Positions 54,812 to 63,163 of a stretch of DNA of 64,000 nt are shown here, one piece after another; within the stretch, counting starts at the first letter, position 1, and every line of letters starts with the position of its first letter. The stretch is from Arcticibacter sp041902385 (GTDB taxonomy: Bacteria; Bacteroidota; Bacteroidia; Sphingobacteriales; Sphingobacteriaceae). The translations under genes and the position numbers were made by a program. The notes beneath the pieces were generated by a model, which had not been told where the DNA came from, made no database searches, and saw only the letters and a list, made by a program, of their open reading frames with translations. Location of the stretch: contig NZ_CP169244.1 of NCBI RefSeq assembly GCF_041902385.1, positions 1,488,001 to 1,552,000 on the forward strand. Direction: 5' to 3'.

Positions 54812-56409
54812 TCAAGTTACCCTCACACTGCCAGATCCTGATTGTCGGTGCCGGCCCTTCAGGCCTCATGATGGCTGCTCAGCTACTCAGGTTCGGCCTT
54901 CAGCCTCTTGTTGTTGATGTAAAAACTGGTATTAATCAGCAATCCCGGGCCCTGGCGGTGCAGCCAAGGTCGCTCGAGATATTTCGGCAGCTGGGCCTGG
55001 AGAAACGTCTCCTTGAGCATGGAAACATGATCAGTGGCTTATCTGCTTATGAAGACACTGAACTGCTGGGAACGGTAAGCCTCGATGCTGACTCTGGTGT
55101 GAAGAGCAAGTTTCCGTACGTGCTGGTGCTTGAACAAAGCAAGACCGAGCAGATCCTGCTTGACTACCTTACCGCCCATGCCTGCCCTGTGTACTGGAAT
55201 TGTGAGTTGCTCGAAATACAGATGAAGGACAAGGGGACGCGTGTTCTGATAAGGAACAGGGAGGAGGTGCAGGAGCTTGACTGCGACTGGCTGATAGGGG
55301 CCGACGGCGCATCGAGCGGCGTCAGACAAATGCTGGGCTTCAATTTCTCAGGAGGGACGTACCTTAATCGCTTTTATCTTGCCGATCTTACCTTAAGGCG
55401 GGAAGGCCCGGCAAACCAGGTTCAGGTATTCCTCAGGTCCGAAGGCTTTATTGGCGTCTTTCCTATGAAGAACGACCGCTACCGTTTTATTGGGGTTCTG
55501 CCCGAAACCCTGGAGAAGCGGAAAGACCTTTCGTTCGCTGAGATTAAACCCTACCTTACCTACACGTTGGGCTTCCCTATTCAGGATGAGGTATGTAACT
55601 GGTTCTCTGTCTACCAGCTGCATCACCGGATTGCCGACCGTTTCAGAAGAGGAACATGTTTCCTGATAGGCGATGCGGCGCACATCCATTCTCCGGTTGG
55701 CGGACAAGGCATGAATACAGGGCTGCAGGATGCATACAATTTGGCGTGGAAGCTGGCTGGCGTAATCATGAGTGAGTTTGACAGGGGAATACTGAGCACG
55801 TACCAGGCTGAACGCCTCCCGGTGGCGGCTAAGCTTCTGAAGACTACTGACCGTTTCTTCAGCATCGCCGTAAGCCGCAACTGGCTCATCAGGCGGCTGA
55901 GAGGCTGGCTCCTGTCTAAAGTCCTGAACTGGAAGTGGAAGGGGAAAGCGTTTCCCGCGGGATTATTTTCGCAAATAGCACAAACTAACATCAGCTATCG
56001 GTCCTCCGCTTTGTCTGTTCATCATGCCCGGCCGGGACAGGTCATGGCCGGCGACCGGCTTCCCTACCTGGAGCTGTTTGATGAGAAGAAAAAGGAGAAG
56101 ACCGATCTTTATGCCTGGTGCTCAAAGCCTGGGTTTACACTCCTCGTAATCGGACTTCTCAGTCAGCGCGATCTTTATCTCCTGGCTAAGTGGATTAAAA
56201 GCACGTACCCGGCTCTCCTCAATTTCTATTATCTCCCTCCCTCATCAGCTAACGAGCATATTGCAGCCGCATTTAACCTAGCGAAAGACGGAAAAAAGGC
56301 CGTCATTGTGAGGCCCGACCTTCACATCGGTTATATGAACGATGTTGTAGATATCGAACTGATCGAGGGCTATCTCAAAGAAACAGTGGGCTGGAGAAAA
56401 GCCGGTTAG
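54808..56409 (+). CDS. FAD-dependent monooxygenase (aromatic hydroxylase type)
   Basis: A 533-residue flavoprotein. The Rossmann motif VGAGPSGLMMAAQL begins at about residue 12. The middle has CDWLIGADGASSGVRQMLG, and the FAD-ribose motif is FLIGDAAHIHSPVGGQGMNTGLQDAYNLAWKLAG near 290. The C-terminal thioredoxin-like region is present. This layout matches PheA/TetX-type hydroxylases acting on phenols or polyketides; the substrate is unknown. The gene overlaps the methyltransferase by four bases, an unusual pairing of rRNA-modification and hydroxylase genes. It converges on miaE. Confidence 0.9.
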   Translation: MIKLPSHCQILIVGAGPSGLMMAAQLLRFGLQPLVVDVKTGINQQSRALAVQPRSLEIFRQLGLEKRLLEHGNMISGLSAYEDTELLGTVSLDADSGVKSKFPYVLVLEQSKTEQILLDYLTAHACPVYWNCELLEIQMKDKGTRVLIRNREEVQELDCDWLIGADGASSGVRQMLGFNFSGGTYLNRFYLADLTLRREGPANQVQVFLRSEGFIGVFPMKNDRYRFIGVLPETLEKRKDLSFAEIKPYLTYTLGFPIQDEVCNWFSVYQLHHRIADRFRRGTCFLIGDAAHIHSPVGGQGMNTGLQDAYNLAWKLAGVIMSEFDRGILSTYQAERLPVAAKLLKTTDRFFSIAVSRNWLIRRLRGWLLSKVLNWKWKGKAFPAGLFSQIAQTNISYRSSALSVHHARPGQVMAGDRLPYLELFDEKKKEKTDLYAWCSKPGFTLLVIGLLSQRDLYLLAKWIKSTYPALLNFYYLPPSSANEHIAAAFNLAKDGKKAVIVRPDLHIGYMNDVVDIELIEGYLKETVGWRKAG

Positions 56410-56413
56410 TAGA

Positions 56414-57019
56414 TCATCCGTGCACGGTCTCTTTTTTACCGTAGTTTTGAATAACCACCGCTTCATAGTCCAGAAATTCGTTCCAGCGCTTATCTACATC
56501 CTGACCTTCCGCGTATTTCTTTGCCAGCTTAATAAAAGTGGTATAATGGCCCGCCTCGCTGATCATCAGCTCGTGATAGAATTCCGAAAGGAACTTGTCT
56601 CCTATATTCTCTGAAAGTACCTTAAACCGTTCGCAGCTTCTGGCTTCGATCATTGCTGCAAATAACAGCCGGTCTATCAGCTGATCCCGACGGCTGCCTC
56701 CCTTCTTCAGAAACTTGAGGAGCTCGTTGACATAGTCGTCTTTCCTCTCCCGCCCGAGTACGTATCCGCGCTCCAGGATGATATCGTGAACGCGCTTAAA
56801 ATGGTCCATCTCTTCTTTAGCCAGTTCGGCCATTTCCTGCACCAGGTCAGACAGCTCGGGGTTTTGGACAATCAGTGTGATTGCATTGCTCGCTGCCTTT
56901 TGTTCACAAAAGGCATGGTCTGTTAGAATCTCTTCAATGTTGCTTTCCACGACGTTCTTAACCCACAACGGATCAGTCGGGAGCTTAAGTTTCAGGATGG
57001 TTTTTTCTGTGCTGGCCAT
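56414..57019 (-). CDS. miaE: tRNA-(ms2io6A)-hydroxylase
   Basis: A 201-residue ferritin-like di-iron enzyme that hydroxylates the isopentenyl group of ms2i6A37 in tRNA. Four-helix ligands are visible: EQKAASNA early, EMAELAKEEMDHFKRV with ExxxH, MIEARSCERFKVL and MISEAGHYTTFIKLA. The N-terminal LPTDPLWVKNVVESNIEEIL is typical of MiaE. It follows nadD in the same direction after 51 bases and could be read from the yicC promoter. Confidence 0.92.
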   Translation of the reverse strand: MASTEKTILKLKLPTDPLWVKNVVESNIEEILTDHAFCEQKAASNAITLIVQNPELSDLVQEMAELAKEEMDHFKRVHDIILERGYVLGRERKDDYVNELLKFLKKGGSRRDQLIDRLLFAAMIEARSCERFKVLSENIGDKFLSEFYHELMISEAGHYTTFIKLAKKYAEGQDVDKRWNEFLDYEAVVIQNYGKKETVHG

Positions 57020-57070
57020 ATGCTTGTTATCTCCGGTAAATTGAAAGTAAAGATAAGCCTTTAACCGGCA

Positions 57071-57642
57071 TCAGCGGTAGAGGTTTTTAGCATCTATAAA
57101 GTCAAGGACGGCATCTGGTAAAAAGAACTGAACGCTTTTGCCTGCTTTAAGCGACTTTCTGATGAAGGTCGACGAAATTTCCATGAGCGGGGTCTCGGTA
57201 AGCGTCACAGAGGGGTGGCTAGCCAGTTCTCCGCTGTCAAAACCAGGCCGCGGATAAACGAACACCCCATAATCCCGCAGGATCAGCTCGTAATTCTTCC
57301 ATTTTTTCAGAGAGGCAAGGTTGTCGGCTCCCATGATCAGTGAAAACTCGTGCTCCGGATATCGCTCAGTCAGATGGGCAAGTGTGTCAATGGTGTAAGA
57401 GGGCTGCGGCATCTTAAACTCCACATCAGTTACCTTTAAATTGACGGCGTGGTCCGTTGCAAGTTTCGCCATTTCCAGCCGGTCGTACATGTTGATCAGA
57501 CCGCTTTTGTCCTTGAGCGGATTATGGGGAGATACCACCAGCCATACCTGCTCAAGAGATGTATAGTTGGCCATATAATTTGCGATAATTAAATGGCCAA
57601 CATGGATAGGATTAAATGAGCCGAAAAAAGTCCAACTTTCAT
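57071..57642 (-). CDS. nadD: Nicotinate-nucleotide adenylyltransferase, N-terminus out of frame by one base
   Basis: From ATG at 57642 the frame reads MKVGLF and fails at the A6 run 57624-57629 (T6 on the coding strand). Adding one base gives MKVGLFFGSFNPIHVGHLII and joins the open frame that begins with ATG at 57574. The restored motif GSFNPIHVGHL is the nucleotidyltransferase HxGH signature. The rest carries VVSPHNPLKDK, SLIMGADNLASLKKW and EISSTFIRKSLKAG, all NadD blocks. It makes deamido-NAD. Repaired length is about 190 residues. The 36-base gap to gmk supports the upstream start. Confidence 0.9.
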
Positions 57643-57677
57643 CGTTATTTCTCTCCTCTCTGGTGCAGACAGTGTCC

Positions 57678-58247
57678 TTATTTAGCTAAAAAACTCCTGA
57701 CGATCTTTTCTGCTTCGTCACACGCGGTTTGCAGGTCGTTATTGGGAAGGATTATATCGAAATTTTCTGCAAAGGTCAGTTCTTTTCCTGCCTTGGCTAT
57801 TCTTTCTTTCAGCTTTTCTGCACTGTCGGTTCCCCGCCCTGCCAGTCTTTGTATCAGTACTTCCAGCGATGGCGGCTGCACGAAGATGGAAAGTGCCTGC
57901 TTGCCAAACTTCTTCTTCAGCCTCATGCCTCCCTGTACATCAATGTCAAAAACGACGTGTTTCCCTGCATCCCATATTCGCTGTATCTCCGAGCGGAGGG
58001 TTCCGTAAAAGGTGCCCGAATACACTTCTTCGAATTCAACGAACTCATGCTTGGCTACCTTGTGCAAAAATTCTTCCTTGGTAATAAAATAATAATCCTT
58101 TTCGTGCGATTCCGTTCCGCGCGACTCCCGCGTGGTTGCGGATATTGAGAAACAAAGTTCAGGGATTTTCTTTAAAAGATAGTGAACGATGGTGGTTTTG
58201 CCTGCGCCTGAGGGAGCTGAAAATATAATGAGTTTGCCCTGGGTCAT
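57678..58247 (-). CDS. gmk: Guanylate kinase
   Basis: A 189-residue kinase converting GMP to GDP. Walker A is SAPSGAGKTTIVHYLL at about residues 10-25. The GMP-binding part has SATTRESRGTESHEKDYYFIT and EFEEVYSGTFYGTLRSE, followed by KHVVFDIDVQGGMRLKK. The C-terminus has the ANFDxxLPNNDLQTACDEAEKIV region. It sits between yicC (33 bases upstream) and nadD, the usual Bacteroidota order. Confidence 0.96.
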   Translation of the reverse strand: MTQGKLIIFSAPSGAGKTTIVHYLLKKIPELCFSISATTRESRGTESHEKDYYFITKEEFLHKVAKHEFVEFEEVYSGTFYGTLRSEIQRIWDAGKHVVFDIDVQGGMRLKKKFGKQALSIFVQPPSLEVLIQRLAGRGTDSAEKLKERIAKAGKELTFAENFDIILPNNDLQTACDEAEKIVRSFLAK

Positions 58248-58279
58248 TTGTTGTGATATGTTCTAAGTGTGTTGTGTTA

Positions 58280-59155
58280 TTAAAGTACGTTAAGCAATTG
58301 CTCTTTTATCTTTTCCAGTTCTTCCTTCATGCGTACAACGGTCTGCTGTATCTGGGCATCGTTGGCCTTTGAACCCATCGTATTAATTTCCCGCCCAATT
58401 TCCTGCGAGATAAATCCCAGTTTCTTGCCGTTTGCATCCGATGATTTCAGCGCCTCCAGAAAATAGTCGCAGTGGCTCTTGAGCCTGATCTTCTCTTCTG
58501 TGATGTCGAGTTTGTCGATGTAGAAAATGAGCTCCTGCTCCAGCCGGTTCGCGTCGGTGTTTTCCTTTCCTACATATTCGTCGAGGAGTTGCGAAAGCCG
58601 CTCTCTGATTACCGGTATTCTTTTGGGATCTTGTTCTTCCACAAGCTTCAGGGAGTTCAGAATGTTGTTGATCCTCAGCACCAGGTCTTTTTGCAGTACA
58701 TTTCCCTCGTCAATGCGGAACTTCTGAAATTCAGACATCGCCTGCGAAAATGTGGTGAAAAGCTCCTGCCACTCTTCTTCTGTAACCGTCTCTTCATCAT
58801 ATCTGATCACCTCCGGGAAGTTGAGAGCGAGTGACAACAGGTTGGTGCCGTTGTCTTCCAGCTCATCAGCCGAAGCTTTCAGCTGCCCGTAGTATAGTTT
58901 CAGCAGCTCCTTATCAATAGAAGCCGTCTTTTTTTCGAGATCGGCATATTCTATAGTGAACGTGATGTTGACCTTGCCTCTTTCAATTTGCTTGCTGCAT
59001 TCATTTCTCAGAATCAGCTCTTTGTCAGAAAATGCCTTTGGTAATTTTAGTGCAAGCTCGAGAAACTTGCTGTTTAGTGATTTGATCTCTACGGTATACT
59101 TCGCATTCTGGAAGTCTCTGGAAGCGATACCGTAACCAGTCATGGATTTAATCAT
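58280..59155 (-). CDS. yicC: YicC/YloC family endoribonuclease
   Basis: 291 residues from ATG 59155 (MIKSMTGYG); an in-frame TTG at 59179 lies beyond a likely -7 box and is discounted. The N-terminal MTGYGIASRDF and EIKSLNSKFLELALKLP blocks, and the C-terminal SHCDYFLEALKSSDANGKKLGFISQEIGREINTMGSKANDAQI (DUF1732) region, are classic. YicC in E. coli is an RNase that degrades some small RNAs. It leads the yicC-gmk-nadD run. Confidence 0.93.
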   Translation of the reverse strand: MIKSMTGYGIASRDFQNAKYTVEIKSLNSKFLELALKLPKAFSDKELILRNECSKQIERGKVNITFTIEYADLEKKTASIDKELLKLYYGQLKASADELEDNGTNLLSLALNFPEVIRYDEETVTEEEWQELFTTFSQAMSEFQKFRIDEGNVLQKDLVLRINNILNSLKLVEEQDPKRIPVIRERLSQLLDEYVGKENTDANRLEQELIFYIDKLDITEEKIRLKSHCDYFLEALKSSDANGKKLGFISQEIGREINTMGSKANDAQIQQTVVRMKEELEKIKEQLLNVL

Positions 59156-59158
59156 GGG

Positions 59159-59166
59159 CAAAGATA
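59159..59166 (-). promoter_or_regulatory. -7 box for yicC-gmk-nadD
   Basis: TATCTTTG on the minus strand (complement of 59159-59166) matches the -7 consensus exactly and is only three bases before the ATG. It implies a transcript beginning at or just inside the start. Confidence 0.4.
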
Positions 59167-59291
59167 CTATTTTATTCAAATCTAACCGGTTAGTTTACCT
59201 TTTTCAAACCGGTAGCCTTGCCTGTGGCCCTGGTTTTGTGTTAAAAATGGTTAAATGAAAGGCGATTGCGAAAATATAAGTTACTTTAGTT

Positions 59292-60044
59292 ATGTATATG
59301 TCTTTAGGTAAACTGATATGCCTTTTTCTGGTTCTGCTTGGCTTTGCTTTTACAACTGCCCGCGCGCAAACTGAAAAGCCGCAGCAGGGCGCAGTGCTGA
59401 AGCGTGGCGGGGGAGTTAGAATAAGTGGAGCGCTGATTCTGAATAAACAGTCCAAATTATCGGTAACCTCCAATCAGCTGGGTTTCTTTAGCCTCCTTTC
59501 TTCTCCGGGTGATACGCTTGAGATCTCCGCTGTGGGATATACGCCGCAGTCCGTCGTGGTGTCTGATTTTAAGGATATGCTGCTTTATCTCATTCCTGTA
59601 ACGCAACTGAACGAAGTGCTCGTGAAAGGGAAATCCCTCCAGAGCGAGCTTAGCGAGATTGAGAAGTCATACAGGAGCAAAGGCGTATATTATAACGGAA
59701 AGCCACCCCTGCTGGCCGCCGTATTTCATCCCTTAACGGCCATCAATGAGCTTTTCGGAAAGAACGCCAAACGTGCGAGACGGTTTCAGGAGTACGCGGA
59801 GAATGAGATGGATTACCAGGAGATCAGCAGAAAGTTCAACGATCTGGCCATCAAGAACGCCGTGCCGATCACAGATGAGGAGCTTCCTGATTTCAGGTCG
59901 GAATATCTTCCCACTGTTGAGCAGATTAGAAGATGGAATGACTATGATCTGGTGGTCTATATCAGGACCTCATACAAGGAGTTCAAGGCCGGCAGAGAGC
60001 AGCAAAAGGAAGGCTCACAGAAAGAACCGGTAAAGAAAGAGTAG
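59292..60044 (+). CDS. Carboxypeptidase-regulatory-like domain protein
   Basis: A 250-residue exported protein. The signal peptide ends near TTARAQ (about 26). A short regulatory-like beta-sandwich covers about 48-118, with NQLGFFSLLSSPGDTLEISAVGYTPQSV and the receptor-like LNEVLVKGK. The second half is helical and highly charged (EYAENEMDYQEISRKFNDLAIKNAVP). It ends in a lysine/glutamate tail. It thus looks like the front part of a TonB receptor attached to a helical domain. Some Bacteroidota proteins of this layout are called peptidase-associated, but I can give no function. Confidence 0.82.
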   Translation: MYMSLGKLICLFLVLLGFAFTTARAQTEKPQQGAVLKRGGGVRISGALILNKQSKLSVTSNQLGFFSLLSSPGDTLEISAVGYTPQSVVVSDFKDMLLYLIPVTQLNEVLVKGKSLQSELSEIEKSYRSKGVYYNGKPPLLAAVFHPLTAINELFGKNAKRARRFQEYAENEMDYQEISRKFNDLAIKNAVPITDEELPDFRSEYLPTVEQIRRWNDYDLVVYIRTSYKEFKAGREQQKEGSQKEPVKKE

Positions 60045-60048
60045 CGAC

Positions 60049-60243
60049 TTACCGCTTCGGCTTCCGCGCAAATTCTTTCACTTCCTTAACAAGTCGCATC
60101 TTGAGATAAAGGATCAGCCCCAAGAGAAATAAACAAGCGACAATAAGGCCGTAATGTCGGTTGTTGAAACTCCAAACCAGGGAGAACACCAAAAAAATGA
60201 GGGAGAGGTTATAGATGATGTTCAGTACGATCCGCTTAAACAT
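60049..60243 (-). CDS. Small two-helix membrane protein (perhaps DUF6358)
   Basis: A 64-residue protein with two hydrophobic segments (about 8-25 and 31-46) and a basic C-terminus (RLVKEVKEFARKPKR). The pattern MFKRIVLNIIYNLSLI resembles the Bacteroidota family DUF6358, which I recall without certainty. It lies 65 bases after the rhodanese gene on the same strand, but a 10-bp hairpin (60260-60301) intervenes and may end rhodanese transcription. Confidence 0.65.
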   Translation of the reverse strand: MFKRIVLNIIYNLSLIFLVFSLVWSFNNRHYGLIVACLFLLGLILYLKMRLVKEVKEFARKPKR

Positions 60244-60259
60244 AGAGTGGGAATAAAAT

Positions 60260-60301
60260 GACTGTTCATACTTCCATGACAGATGATAAGCATGAACAGT
60301 C
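60260..60301. terminator. Hairpin between rhodanese and the small membrane protein
   Basis: Arms GACTGTTCAT (60260-60269) and ATGAACAGTC (60292-60301) pair perfectly. On the minus strand a T-rich stretch follows, so it may be a weak terminator. Confidence 0.5.
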
Positions 60302-60308
60302 CTCTTAA

Positions 60309-60626
60309 CTAATAAACTTGCATATCAGGATCAAACTTTTCCTTCCAGGCCAGGATACCTCCTTCAAGGTTGTATAGGTTCTCATATCCGAGCTGCTGCT
60401 CCAGCTGCATGATAGCGGCAGCACTGCGCTTTCCGCTTCTGCACTGAACGATCACTGGTTTATCAGTGGCTATTTTATCTGATTCAATAAGAACACCGGC
60501 CAGAGGAATATTCTCTCCTCCAAGATTAGACACTTCATATTCGAACGGCTCACGCACGTCGATCAGCTGAAATTCTTCGCCGCTGTCAATCTTTTGCTTT
60601 AGCTCTTCCACAGTTATTTCTTTCAT
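60309..60626 (-). CDS. Rhodanese-like domain protein
   Basis: A 105-residue single-domain sulphurtransferase. The N-terminal FQLIDVREPFEYEVSNLGG and the active-site loop VQCRSGKRSAAAIMQL, with its catalytic cysteine at about 63, are intact. The loop length (CRSGKRS) is that of single-domain rhodaneses of the GlpE/PspE type, not of Cdc25 phosphatases. No signal peptide, so it is cytoplasmic. Its sulphur acceptor is unknown. Confidence 0.92.
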   Translation of the reverse strand: MKEITVEELKQKIDSGEEFQLIDVREPFEYEVSNLGGENIPLAGVLIESDKIATDKPVIVQCRSGKRSAAAIMQLEQQLGYENLYNLEGGILAWKEKFDPDMQVY

Positions 60627-60795
60627 AATCTGAGTATTTTAAATCAAATATAGTAAAAGCGAAACCTTCAGCACCCGCAGGCAATCACAGCAGTGTAAAA
60701 TATTTACCTGCCGGCTCAAGGGGCTAATATTTTATTTAGCTTGTAACAACCAGAGGCTTAGGTCGTTTTATTATCATACTATTATTACGTTGTTG

Positions 60796-61911
60796 ATGAA
60801 GAAGATCACCGATTTTTTTTGGTTCTGCTCGGGAGTGCATGTAGCTACTTTGAAAAGATTTCCTACAGAACATAATAAATACGTAGGTATTGGGGCTACC
60901 ATATTCTTTACCGCTCTTTTTGCTTCTCTTTCGGGAGGGTATGCCATGTATTTCGTTTTTTCCGGCAGCCCCGCTGCTGTCCTTTTTGCAATCTTATTCG
61001 GGCTTTTATGGGGGCTTGCCATCTTCAACATGGACCGCTACATCGTCTCCAGCATAAACAAGAACGGGTCGTCAGGGAAACAGATTTTGCAGGCCACACC
61101 GCGGGTCTTGCTCGCCATTATGATCGGCATCGTCATATCAAGGCCGCTTGAGCTGAAGATCTTCGACAAAGAGATCCGACAAAAGCTGAGAACAACTTAC
61201 CTGAACGGTCAGCGGTCAAAAATAGACACACTCAATCTCACCTTTTCAAACAAATACGGAAGCGAGTTAAGCAAGCTGAAAGGCTTAAATGCCGAAAAGG
61301 ACTCTTTGGAAAAAGATATCAACCGGTCACGCTACGTCCTTAATCAGGAGATCTTTGGGGATAAAACCAACCAGACATCGGGTAAAGTGGGCTACGGGAC
61401 CTATGCAAAGCAGAAAGAGTCTGTTCTTACTGAGAAAACCGCCAGGCTGGAGTCGGTAAGGGGACAGATTGCGCAGATGGAGAACTACATCTCCAAAAGA
61501 AAGGACATGGATGGAATTACCAGCGAAAGGATGTTTAGCGGAAAGCAGCTCGATAGCCTTTCTAACGTCGCAGGATTCGCCGACAGGAACTGGGCGCTGG
61601 GGCAGCTAAGCTTCAACGCCGACGGCAGTCGCGATGTAGGGACGTACCTCGCCATCTCTTTTATCGGCTTATTGTTCATTCTCTTTGAGTGCTTACCGGT
61701 ATTCGTTAAGCTGATGAGCGATCGCGGTCCCTACGATATTGCGATTAACAACGTAGAGGAGGGCGCAGTTCATGGATCGTTCAAGGATCGCGACTTCGAC
61801 ATCGCAGTGATCGACGGGGTACAGGAGACGAAGGTCGACACCGAAATCGAGAAGCAGAAAAAGATGCTCAGGGCGAAATCGTTAAGAGAAATGGAAGAGT
61901 TTGGCGTCTAA
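60796..61911 (+). CDS. DUF4407 domain-containing membrane protein
   Basis: 371 residues from ATG 60796 (MKKITDFFWF); the frame is open upstream to a TTG, which is less likely. DUF4407 features: FWFCSGVHVATLKRFPTEHNKYVGIGATIFFTALFA, GLLWGLAIFNMDRYIVSSI and two more hydrophobic helices (about 98-113 and 285-305). Between them lies a long charged coiled coil of about 160 residues. It ends in a charged cytoplasmic tail. The function is unknown. It overlaps the convergent GNAT gene by four bases. Confidence 0.88.
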   Translation: MKKITDFFWFCSGVHVATLKRFPTEHNKYVGIGATIFFTALFASLSGGYAMYFVFSGSPAAVLFAILFGLLWGLAIFNMDRYIVSSINKNGSSGKQILQATPRVLLAIMIGIVISRPLELKIFDKEIRQKLRTTYLNGQRSKIDTLNLTFSNKYGSELSKLKGLNAEKDSLEKDINRSRYVLNQEIFGDKTNQTSGKVGYGTYAKQKESVLTEKTARLESVRGQIAQMENYISKRKDMDGITSERMFSGKQLDSLSNVAGFADRNWALGQLSFNADGSRDVGTYLAISFIGLLFILFECLPVFVKLMSDRGPYDIAINNVEEGAVHGSFKDRDFDIAVIDGVQETKVDTEIEKQKKMLRAKSLREMEEFGV

Positions 61912-62420
61912 TGCAACTCTTCTTCGGGGCCCCCTGCAATTGGACGTCGCATAATGTAGTCGTTCATAAAAAACTGGTAGTAGGGGATGTCCACTTCCTG
62001 ATAAATATCAAAACCGATTCTTTTGTAAAAGGCAAGCGCAGGATTGTGGCGGTTTACGTTTAGTTCGAGTAATGAGGCACCTAGTGCACGGCTGCGTTCC
62101 TCCATGTAATTGATCATCTGCTTGCCCGCGCCGAGACCCTGAGCCCGGGGATGGACATAAAGCTTATGGATCTTCACAATGCTCTCGCCTGTCGTGCCCG
62201 AGAAGGAGCAGAAGGCAAGGGCGCTGCCGTCCGATTCTGCAAGTGCAAACTGTTGTCCCTGGCCCATCTGTTCGGTTAAAGCTTCTTCTGAATACATTTT
62301 TTCCAGCATAAGGCTGATCTGTTCCCCCGAAAGAATGGACTGGTAGGTAGGCCACCAGGTCTCTTGCGCAAGCTTCCGGATAACTGAAATGTCTTCTTTA
62401 TAAGCAGGTCTGATTGTCAT
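61908..62420 (-). CDS. GNAT family N-acetyltransferase
   Basis: A 170-residue acetyltransferase. The acetyl-CoA binding motif is VHPRAQGLGAGKQMINYMEERSRALG, near residue 92, with the R/Q-x-x-G-x-G/A pattern intact. The C-terminal motif B-like segment is LELNVNRHNPALAFYKRIGF. The N-terminus IRPAYKEDISVIRKLAQETWWPTYQ resembles the RimI/PhnO-like group that Bacteroidota annotate as GNAT. Substrate unknown. It is convergent with DUF4407. Confidence 0.92.
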   Translation of the reverse strand: MTIRPAYKEDISVIRKLAQETWWPTYQSILSGEQISLMLEKMYSEEALTEQMGQGQQFALAESDGSALAFCSFSGTTGESIVKIHKLYVHPRAQGLGAGKQMINYMEERSRALGASLLELNVNRHNPALAFYKRIGFDIYQEVDIPYYQFFMNDYIMRRPIAGGPEEELH

Positions 62421-62500
62421 ACTCGGCGCATTTTATTTTCGCGCCTAAACTACAGCATAAAAGCGTTAGTAGCAATCCCAAAATGTGCCCCGGACGCGGT

Positions 62501-63073
62501 CTACAGGTCCTCGGCTACAAAGATGAAGGGGACATCGAAGCTCAGCGAATAAAAGCCTTCTTTCTCCGTGAGGTACACATGCTCCTCTGTTTTTTTCAGC
62601 CCCTGTGTCTGTAAATGCCTCACTTCTGAGAGGATCTCAACTTTCTCTCCTTTCGGCTTCCATTTGCTGAAACCGCTCTTTACCGGAAAGATCTTTTTTG
62701 CAGGGGTCAGGATGGTCATGGTAAGGTGTTCGGCAAACAAAGCATAGTCCTTGATGCAAAAGGAAGTAGCAATAATGTTTACAGAGTGGTACTGTTCTCC
62801 TGCCAGATATTTAAGCGCATCTTCCAGTGCGGTGTCCTCCGTCCTGATCACGAAGGTGCCTGGCTGAAGCGCAGGCTGCCGGGTAGAAGAATGGCTCACA
62901 ACGCCGTCTATTTTGATACCGAGCGAGTCTGTTTCCTCATATGCGGTGTCGTTCACAATTACGGTCGGACTCCATTCAAGCAGTTGGCCGAGGTTCTCCA
63001 GATTGAATCCTGCAAGGCTCATAATGAGCAGAGCGGGCTCTTGTTTTTCGCGGACGATATGATGAGAGGACAT
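62501..63073 (-). CDS. Divergent thiamine-pyrophosphokinase-like protein
   Basis: A 190-residue protein. The N-terminus (MSSHHIVREKQEPALLIM) resembles Sphingobacteriaceae proteins annotated as thiamine pyrophosphokinase. The segment VIVNDTAYEETDSLGIKIDGVVS aligns with the TPK pattern (position and IKxD) but the following GDxDS acidic motif is missing, replaced by SHSSTRQP. A later TEDTALEDALKYL matches the TPK 'TDxxKAL'. The C-terminus has a beta-rich block (KSGFSKWKPKGEKVEIL). It neighbours a ThiE-like gene. It may be catalytically inactive or have changed substrate. Confidence 0.68.
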   Translation of the reverse strand: MSSHHIVREKQEPALLIMSLAGFNLENLGQLLEWSPTVIVNDTAYEETDSLGIKIDGVVSHSSTRQPALQPGTFVIRTEDTALEDALKYLAGEQYHSVNIIATSFCIKDYALFAEHLTMTILTPAKKIFPVKSGFSKWKPKGEKVEILSEVRHLQTQGLKKTEEHVYLTEKEGFYSLSFDVPFIFVAEDL

Positions 63074-63163
63074 AGTTTTTAAGGCAAAAGCTTAGCGTTA
63101 AGCTATAAAGTTAACTATTTCAGGCTGTAGTAAGAAATGTTCCCTTTATGCTGATCGCAATCC

